NCBI RefSeq assembly: GCF_001424105.1
Contig: NZ_LMQH01000011.1
Location: 1,685,639-1,723,885, forward strand
From: Chryseobacterium sp. Leaf394
GTDB taxonomy: Bacteria; Bacteroidota; Bacteroidia; Flavobacteriales; Weeksellaceae
Reading direction: 5' to 3'
DNA length: 38,247 nt
The notes under the pieces are model-generated. The model ran no database searches. It saw only the letters and a program-made list of their open reading frames with translations, and was not told the DNA's origin. The first letter of the stretch is position 1. Every line of letters begins with the position of its first letter. The translations under genes were made by a program, and so were the position numbers. Shown piece after piece: positions 33,763-38,247 of this stretch.

Positions 33763-34362
33763 TTAATCTATTTTCTTTTTTCTTCGCTTGATTTCCTCCT
33801 GGATTTCAAGTGCGGTATCAAAATCTTCTTCTTTCACGGCATCTTCGAGAAGTTTTTGGAGTTCTTCCATTGAGATTGATGTCAGGCTGTCTTCGGAGGA
33901 AGTGATTTCAGAGAAAGCTTCGTCTTCCTTTGCAACTTCTTCCAGTTCCAGTAAAATTCCGGCTTCATTTAAAACCTGTTGGGTGGTGAAAATGGGCGCG
34001 TCAAATCTCACAGCCATCGCAACTGCGTCAGAAGTTCTTGCATCCAGAATCAGTTCTTCTTCAGTTTCCGAATTTTTAAAGTTGATATTTGAAAAAAATA
34101 CGCCGTCTACGATCTGATAAATGATTACAGAAATCAGTTTATAATTGGTAGAAACAATAAATTTTGTGAATAAATCGTGGGTAAGCGGGCGCGGTGGATG
34201 AATGTCTTTTTCTAAGCCTAAAGAAATGGATTGTGCTTCGAAATTCCCGATAACCACGGGCAGTTTAACGTTTGTTTCTTCATGTTCCAATAACAATGCG
34301 TACGCCCCCGATTGTGTCTGGCTGTACGATATTCCGCGTATGATTAGCTGTTTATAATCCAT
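33763..34362 (-). CDS. Bifunctional nuclease family protein (DUF151) with C-terminal UVR motif
   Basis: A 199-residue cytoplasmic protein. The N-terminal 130 residues are the DUF151/BFN domain (IRGISYSQTQSGAYALLLEH, LPVVIGNFEAQSISLGLE, RPLTHDLF, DARTSDAVAMAVRFDAPIF). The C-terminal 35 residues (LQKLLEDAVKEEDFDTALEI) are a UVR-like helical hairpin of the type found in UvrB/UvrC. Between them is an acidic Ser-rich linker. Members of this family in other groups show nuclease activity, but the role in Bacteroidota is not settled. The -7 element lies only 5 bases before the ATG, so the mRNA is probably leaderless. Confidence 0.88.
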   Translation of the reverse strand: MDYKQLIIRGISYSQTQSGAYALLLEHEETNVKLPVVIGNFEAQSISLGLEKDIHPPRPLTHDLFTKFIVSTNYKLISVIIYQIVDGVFFSNINFKNSETEEELILDARTSDAVAMAVRFDAPIFTTQQVLNEAGILLELEEVAKEDEAFSEITSSEDSLTSISMEELQKLLEDAVKEEDFDTALEIQEEIKRRKKKID

Positions 34363-34367
34363 GGCTA

Positions 34368-34375
34368 CAAATATA
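34368..34375 (-). promoter_or_regulatory. -7 element TATATTTG abutting the bifunctional-nuclease start codon
   Basis: An exact TAnnTTTG match on the minus strand ends 5 bases before the ATG, placing transcription start at or within a few bases of the start codon. No -33 TTG is seen. Confidence 0.5.
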
Positions 34376-34410
34376 AATTAATTTTTTATTGTAGGTTTTA
34401 CTTTTTAAAC

Positions 34411-34439
34411 AAAAATAAAAGCCCGGAAGCCGAGCTTTT
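34411..34439 (-). terminator. Terminator after etfA
   Basis: On the minus strand AAAAGCTCGG pairs with CCGGGCTTTT (one wobble) across a 3-base loop and runs into Ts. Confidence 0.75.
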
Positions 34440-34464
34440 ATCTATATTGTTGATGTTTATCAAA

Positions 34465-34535
34465 GGTCAATAGTGAATTTTGCTTCGCAAGTGAATTAAT
34501 TTATTTTAAAAATTGACGAGCGAAGAGAATTGACC
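34465..34535. repeat. Imperfect palindromic repeat between etfA and the bifunctional-nuclease gene
   Basis: GGTCAAT (34465-34471) mirrors ATTGACC (34529-34535), and CTTCGC (34483-34488) mirrors GCGAAG (34520-34525), around an AT-rich centre. It sits between the etfA stop and its terminator, in the 3' part of the transcript. Confidence 0.55.
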
Positions 34536-34552
34536 ATTCACAATACACATTC

Positions 34553-35500
34553 TTATCCTTTGATTGCTTTAATTTTCTCATTCAGTGCAGGAAGAATCTG
34601 GAAAGCGTCTCCCACAACACCGTAATCAGCTGATTTGAAGAACGGAGCTTCAGCATCACTGTTGATTACTACGATTGTTTTAGAAGAGTTTACTCCAGCC
34701 AAGTGCTGAATTGCTCCTGAAATACCGATTGCGATATACAAATTAGGCGAAATTGCTTTACCTGTCTGTCCAACGTGCTCTGTGTGAGGTCTCCATCCGA
34801 TATCTGAAACCGGTTTAGAACATGCTGTTGCCGCACCTAAAGTATTAGCCAAATCTTCCACCATTCCCCAGTTCTCAGGACCTTTCATTCCTCTTCCTGC
34901 AGAAACAACCACTTCCGCTTCTTTAAGATCCAATTTTCCTGAACTCTGCTCGTGAGAAATTACTTTGGTATCTTCATTAGCTACTGAAAGATTTTTCACT
35001 TCTTCAGAACCTGAAACAGCGCTTTCTTTTACACCGAAAGCATTTTGAGAAACTGTAAGAATTACTCCAGCTCCTTCAGCTTTAGCATGCATGAAACCTT
35101 TTCCTGAAAATGCTTTTCTCTTTACCTGAAACGGAGACTGGCTTTCCGGTGCTTCCAAAACATTGGTAATTAAAGAGAAATCTTTCATCACAGCCAACAT
35201 TGGCGCTACTGAAGAAGCATCTGTAGTGTGAGGAAAAACAAGAATATTTCCGTCCGCCACTTCACTTACTGCCTGGGCATAAGCTTTTGCTGAGAAATTT
35301 TTAAGACCTTCGTCTTTGATGTTGATTACGTTTGTTGCTCCATATTTATACAATAAATCTGAAGAATCTGTTGGGTTTACAGAGATTGCCGTAACGGTAG
35401 TTCCCGCCTGATCAGCCACAGCTTTAGCATAAGAAACTGCCTCAAAAGCTGCTTTTTTGTAAACTCCGTTTATATTTTCTGCGTATACGAATACTGACAT
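34553..35500 (-). CDS. etfA: Electron transfer flavoprotein alpha subunit
   Basis: A 315-residue FAD-binding subunit that, with EtfB, takes electrons from acyl-CoA and related dehydrogenases and gives them to ETF:quinone oxidoreductase. The N-terminal domain starts VFVYAENINGVYKKAAFEAV; the C-terminal FAD domain shows VVSAGRGMKGPENWGMVEDL, LGAATACSKPVSDIGWRP, HTEHVGQTGKAISP and YIAIGISGAIQHLAG. The ATG at 35500 was chosen; an in-frame ATG at 35575 would add residues (RISNLKLQISNLK) that are translated heptamer repeat. It lies 117 bases after etfB, an unusually long gap for this pair, filled by two repeats. Confidence 0.96.
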   Translation of the reverse strand: MSVFVYAENINGVYKKAAFEAVSYAKAVADQAGTTVTAISVNPTDSSDLLYKYGATNVINIKDEGLKNFSAKAYAQAVSEVADGNILVFPHTTDASSVAPMLAVMKDFSLITNVLEAPESQSPFQVKRKAFSGKGFMHAKAEGAGVILTVSQNAFGVKESAVSGSEEVKNLSVANEDTKVISHEQSSGKLDLKEAEVVVSAGRGMKGPENWGMVEDLANTLGAATACSKPVSDIGWRPHTEHVGQTGKAISPNLYIAIGISGAIQHLAGVNSSKTIVVINSDAEAPFFKSADYGVVGDAFQILPALNEKIKAIKG

Positions 35501-35508
35501 AATTTTTA

Positions 35509-35543
35509 AATTTGAAATTTGAAGTTTGAGATTTGAAATTCTG
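35509..35543. repeat. Heptamer array upstream of etfA
   Basis: Units AATTTGA, AATTTGA, AGTTTGA, GATTTGA and a partial fifth unit follow one another, the same family as the arrays at 13761 and 15202. Confidence 0.75.
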
Positions 35544-35584
35544 ATCGTTTTAAATTCTATTTTGAAAAAATACAAATTCTCTCA

Positions 35585-35618
35585 ACTTGAATCTTTTTAC
35601 TTTTTACTTGAATCTTAC
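35585..35618. repeat. 34-base dispersed repeat, copy 2
   Basis: ACTTGAATCTTTTTACTTTT and the 14 bases after it match copy 1 (29308) at about 30 of 34 positions. ACTTGAATCTT occurs twice inside it. It ends in the etfB stop codon. Confidence 0.7.
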
Positions 35619-36364
35619 TAGATCACTTTCGCTTCTTCGTGAAGAAGTCTTACCAACTCATCTAAATTATCCGGAGAAACCATTTTTACAGCTGCTCTTG
35701 GCGGAACTGAGTCGTACGAAACTCCCTGAACCTTTACCTCAGAAGAAACAGGTTCAACTACCTGCAATGGTTTTGTTCTTGCAGACATAATTCCTCTCAT
35801 GTTTGGAATAATCAAATCTTTTTCATCTACCAATCCTTTCTGACCAGCGATTACAGCAGGTAACTTTACAGAAATGGTTTCTTTACCACCTTCGATTTCT
35901 CTCACTGCGGTAGCCTCGCCACCGTTTACATCCAAACCAACAGATGCATTTACGAAAGGCTGATTCAGTAACTGAGCAACCATTCCAGGTACAGAACCAC
36001 CGTTATAGTCGATAGATTCTTTTCCACAAAGAACTAAATCATAACCACCATTCTGAGCTACAGAAGCAATTTCCTTTGCTGTAGAATAGCTGTCTTTTGG
36101 GTCAAGATTTACTCTTACACCGTCGTTTGCACCAATGGCCAATGCTTTTCTGATTACCGGCTCTGTTCCGGCATCACCTACATTCATTACGGTAACAGTT
36201 GCGCCCTGAGATTCCTGTAATTTAATTGCTTTTGTTAGTGCGAATTCGTCTAAAGGGTTGATTACCCACTGAATTCCGTTTTTGTCGAATGCAGATTTGT
36301 CTGCTGTAAAGTTAATTTTAGAAGTAGTATCAGGAACACTACTAATACAAACTAATATTTTCAT
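35618..36364 (-). CDS. etfB: Electron transfer flavoprotein beta subunit
   Basis: A 248-residue AMP-binding partner of EtfA. MKILVCISSVPDTTSKINFT, the block GIQWVINPLDEFALTKAIKL, YDLVLCGKESIDYNGGSVPG and the recognition-loop part LPAVIAGQKGLVDEKDLIIP, MRGIMSARTKPLQVVE are typical. The ATG at 36364 was chosen over one at 36397, whose extra residues (MDAAKRKYSIL) are not family-like. It is the first gene of the etfBA operon; an 18-base perfect palindrome lies about 90 bases upstream next to a near-consensus -7 element. Confidence 0.96.
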   Translation of the reverse strand: MKILVCISSVPDTTSKINFTADKSAFDKNGIQWVINPLDEFALTKAIKLQESQGATVTVMNVGDAGTEPVIRKALAIGANDGVRVNLDPKDSYSTAKEIASVAQNGGYDLVLCGKESIDYNGGSVPGMVAQLLNQPFVNASVGLDVNGGEATAVREIEGGKETISVKLPAVIAGQKGLVDEKDLIIPNMRGIMSARTKPLQVVEPVSSEVKVQGVSYDSVPPRAAVKMVSPDNLDELVRLLHEEAKVI

Positions 36365-36433
36365 AAGTATACTATATTTTCTTTTTGCTGCGTCCAATAA
36401 AATCAGAGAAGCAATTTTGTTTGTTAAGTGTTG

Positions 36434-36470
36434 TAAATATAAATAAAAAATATATTATGCATGCATAATA
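36434..36470 (-). promoter_or_regulatory. etfBA promoter region with 18-base perfect palindrome
   Basis: TATTATGCATGCATAATA (36453-36470) is a perfect palindrome. On the minus strand it is followed by TATATTTA (36441-36434), one base off TAnnTTTG, so the palindrome would cover the -33 region. This suits a dimeric repressor site, which is inference. Confidence 0.5.
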
Positions 36471-36504
36471 CTTATTTAATTATTATTCAGCGCATTATAA
36501 GTTA

Positions 36505-37212
36505 TTAACTCTTTGGTTTTGACGCCCTAAACTCAATCTTGCTTGGCAAAACTCTCGGATTCATTTTCAAAACATCGAGCACCAAATTGCCCATGTCTTC
36601 CGGCTGAATTTTCCATTCATCTTTTTCTGAAGGCACGTTTCCATTGAAATTGGTGGCAACTGAACCTGGCATAATCACCGTTGATTTGATGTTGTACTTT
36701 CTTAAATCGATCATCGCAGCTTGTGTAAAACCGACAACACCGAATTTCGAAGCATTGTAGCCAGTTCCGTTTTCAAAGAAATTGGCTCCTGCTAAACTTG
36801 CAATCGTGATATAATACCCTTCCGTCTTTTTTAATTCAGAAACTGATGCTTTTAAAGTATGAAAAACTCCGGAAAGATTGGTTTCAATCATAGAATTCCA
36901 TTCTTCTGAACTTAATTCGTCAACAGGTTTAAAAACACCCAGACCGGCATTGGCAATAACGAAATCCAGTTGTCCGAACCGTTCTACGATTGATTGCACA
37001 GCAACATTTTCGTCATCCATATTTCTGACATCTGACACAATTCCCAAAACGTTCTCTGAAATTTTCTTTAAATCTTGCTCAGCTTTCTGCACATCTTGTC
37101 TTTCCCGCCCCGAAAATGCTACTGAAACTCCGTTTTTCAATAAGATTTCAGCGATTCCCAAACCAATTCCTTTCGTTCCGCCAGTGATGTAGGCTACTTT
37201 ATTCTGAATCAT
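36505..37212 (-). CDS. Short-chain dehydrogenase/reductase
   Basis: A 235-residue classical SDR with a Rossmann fold. TGGTKGIG (10-17) binds the dinucleotide, VIANAG (85-90) is the NNAG-type motif, Ser139 in TIASLAG and Tyr152/Lys156 in GYNASKFG form the active site, and VIMPGSVATNF follows. Arg36-Arg38 after the second strand (FSGRERQD) suggests NADP(H) preference. The substrate is unknown; 3-ketoacyl-ACP reductases and sepiapterin-like reductases have the same layout. It is a single gene between etfB and the FkbM terminator. Confidence 0.9.
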   Translation of the reverse strand: MIQNKVAYITGGTKGIGLGIAEILLKNGVSVAFSGRERQDVQKAEQDLKKISENVLGIVSDVRNMDDENVAVQSIVERFGQLDFVIANAGLGVFKPVDELSSEEWNSMIETNLSGVFHTLKASVSELKKTEGYYITIASLAGANFFENGTGYNASKFGVVGFTQAAMIDLRKYNIKSTVIMPGSVATNFNGNVPSEKDEWKIQPEDMGNLVLDVLKMNPRVLPSKIEFRASKPKS

Positions 37213-37243
37213 AATTTAAAATTTTAATTTCCCTAAAATAAGA

Positions 37244-37267
37244 AAAACGCCCCAAATGGAGCGTTTT
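37244..37267 (-). terminator. Terminator after the FkbM methyltransferase gene
   Basis: AAAACGC and GCGTTTT pair with two more C-G pairs inside (one mismatch) around AAAT; T-rich sequence follows on the minus strand. Confidence 0.7.
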
Positions 37268-37340
37268 AAATCTACTAAGATTTATCAGAATTATATTTTA
37301 TTTGATTTTATACAAATAGATGAATCTGAAAAACTAAAAT

Positions 37341-38123
37341 TTAGTTTTTGGTTAAGAGTATATTTTTAAGTTCTAAAACTTCACCGATGGGATGAATTTT
37401 AAAACCAAATGGCGATAAATCTCTTTCCAAATCTTCAGTTTTATAAGGTGAATGAAGTTCAATTATGATATTACTGACTTTATTTAACCATTGGTTGTTC
37501 CTAGTCAGAACTTCAGATTCTGCGCCTTCAATATCCATTTTAAGCAGATCTATTTGGCTGATGTTATTTTTCTCCATAAAAGTATTCATACAAAGAGCTT
37601 CAACCAAACCGCCCTGCTTTCCTATTTTTGTATTGTATGATAACGCAGCATCATCATCAAAATTTACAAATCCATCTTCTGAAAATACTGCAGCATTAAA
37701 AATCTTAATGTTTTGCAGGTTTTGTGTATTACGAGTTAATAAACTGTAATTCTTTTTAGATGCTTCAACAGAAAATATCTGAGCTTCAGGATAGTTTAGA
37801 TGATAATAGACAGAGGTAAATCCCACGTGAGCGCCCAAATCAACTATTGTTTTAGGCTTTAGATTATACTTTTCAGGAATATGATAGGCTTTCTGCCAGA
37901 AGATTTCGTAAAAAACATCGATATCTCCTTTAAAAGTCCTCATGGATAATTCAAGATTCTGCCTGTTAAAAATAAAATCATATTTCACGGTTTCATCATT
38001 AATTTCTGTAACTCCTTTCTTAAAAAGTCTGCTGTATCTTTTAGAGTTTATTAAAAGTTTTAAAAACGAGAAGTTTCTGGAAATGGAAAGTGCCAGAAGT
38101 ATTTTAGAGAAATAATTTTTCAT
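37341..38123 (-). CDS. FkbM family methyltransferase
   Basis: A 260-residue SAM-dependent methyltransferase. TIVDLGAHVGFTSVYYHLNY is motif I, IFSVEASKKNYSLLTRN carries the acidic residue that binds the ribose, and QIDLLKMDIEGAESEVL is the FkbM signature. Such enzymes O-methylate sugars or glycolipids and are common in surface-polysaccharide loci. The first 60 residues are basic and poorly conserved. The start at 38123 is preferred to an ATG at 38186 because a good promoter lies between them. The only neighbours are an SDR gene and the window edge, so the acceptor cannot be inferred. Confidence 0.88.
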   Translation of the reverse strand: MKNYFSKILLALSISRNFSFLKLLINSKRYSRLFKKGVTEINDETVKYDFIFNRQNLELSMRTFKGDIDVFYEIFWQKAYHIPEKYNLKPKTIVDLGAHVGFTSVYYHLNYPEAQIFSVEASKKNYSLLTRNTQNLQNIKIFNAAVFSEDGFVNFDDDAALSYNTKIGKQGGLVEALCMNTFMEKNNISQIDLLKMDIEGAESEVLTRNNQWLNKVSNIIIELHSPYKTEDLERDLSPFGFKIHPIGEVLELKNILLTKN

Positions 38124-38154
38124 TGATTCTTGATTAGAAATACCTGCTAAAGTG

Positions 38155-38186
38155 CAAAAATAAAGATATTCTGAAGCTAACAGCAA
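38155..38186 (-). promoter_or_regulatory. Promoter TTG-N21-TATTTTTG of the FkbM gene
   Basis: On the minus strand TTG (38186-38184) and TATTTTTG (38162-38155) are 21 bases apart, a full consensus match placing transcription start about 25 bases before the ATG. Confidence 0.7.
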
Positions 38187-38247
38187 TTTTGAGATGATTA
38201 ATTAATGTGAATTTATATTTAAAGCATTTCACTGGAAAAAAAAAAAA

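Noticed and set aside
35501..35575. N-terminal extension of EtfA
   Set aside because: The extra residues (RISNLKLQISNLK) are translated heptamer repeat; the conserved start is at 35500.
38236..38247. Run of twelve A residues at the window edge
   Set aside because: Too short and at the boundary; it cannot be told from a chance homopolymer or a contig edge.

Overview
The window is low-GC chromosomal DNA from a member of the Bacteroidota, most likely Flavobacteriia and close to Chryseobacterium (family Weeksellaceae). The lineage call rests on several things seen here: promoters of the form TAnnTTTG, sometimes with TTG about 17-23 bases upstream; a DUF2723/GT117 membrane protein; a bacterial serine palmitoyltransferase; an isolated atpD-atpC pair; mevalonate kinase beside a UbiA prenyltransferase; and many short intergenic repeats. 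No rRNA, tRNA, CRISPR array, transposase or phage gene was seen. I support 33 protein genes; one (DUF2723) runs off the left edge.

Left part (1-13.8 kb): a 1153-residue piece of the DUF2723 membrane glycosyltransferase-like protein, a cysteine synthase-family enzyme, serine palmitoyltransferase, and then an envelope-modification block. That block is a secreted glucosaminidase-domain protein, an SGNH protein translationally coupled to an MBOAT acyltransferase, and a convergent second secreted SGNH hydrolase. The SGNH/MBOAT/SGNH layout resembles peptidoglycan or polysaccharide O-acetylation clusters. A B12-binding radical SAM protein of unknown substrate follows.

Middle (13.8-23.8 kb): a secreted protein of unknown function, atpC and atpD on the minus strand, ribF, an MmcQ/YjbR protein, a DUF4920 protein, a very AT-rich orphan membrane protein, an M14 zinc carboxypeptidase, an 851-base AT-rich gap, an XRE-type regulator and proline dehydrogenase. 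The gap holds repeated TTTACATTTG words (direct and inverted), four near-consensus DnaA-box-like 9-mers and one compact hairpin.

Right part (23.8-38.2 kb): every gene is on the minus strand. In transcription order from the right edge these are an FkbM methyltransferase, an SDR oxidoreductase, etfB-etfA, a bifunctional nuclease-family protein with a nucleoside-permease-like transporter, an ECF sigma / anti-sigma / outer-membrane protein operon, a small membrane protein, thiolase with a GldL-like micro-protein, a UMF1-type transporter, and mevalonate kinase with UbiA. ETF, thiolase and proline dehydrogenase suggest amino-acid and fatty-acid catabolism feeding the respiratory chain.

The most unusual non-coding structure is the array at about 27.47-27.64 kb: five copies or half-copies of a TCCCA-n3-TGGGA palindrome spaced 41-42 bases apart (about four helical turns) with unrelated DNA between them. 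Other non-genic structures are a heptamer-repeat hairpin between atpD and atpC, related heptamer arrays after the radical SAM gene and before etfA, a repeat of about 34 bases shared by two gene 3' ends, an 18-base perfect palindrome upstream of etfBA, and a 14-base perfect inverted repeat upstream of the glucosaminidase gene. All function calls come from reading motifs and family resemblance; no database search was run.
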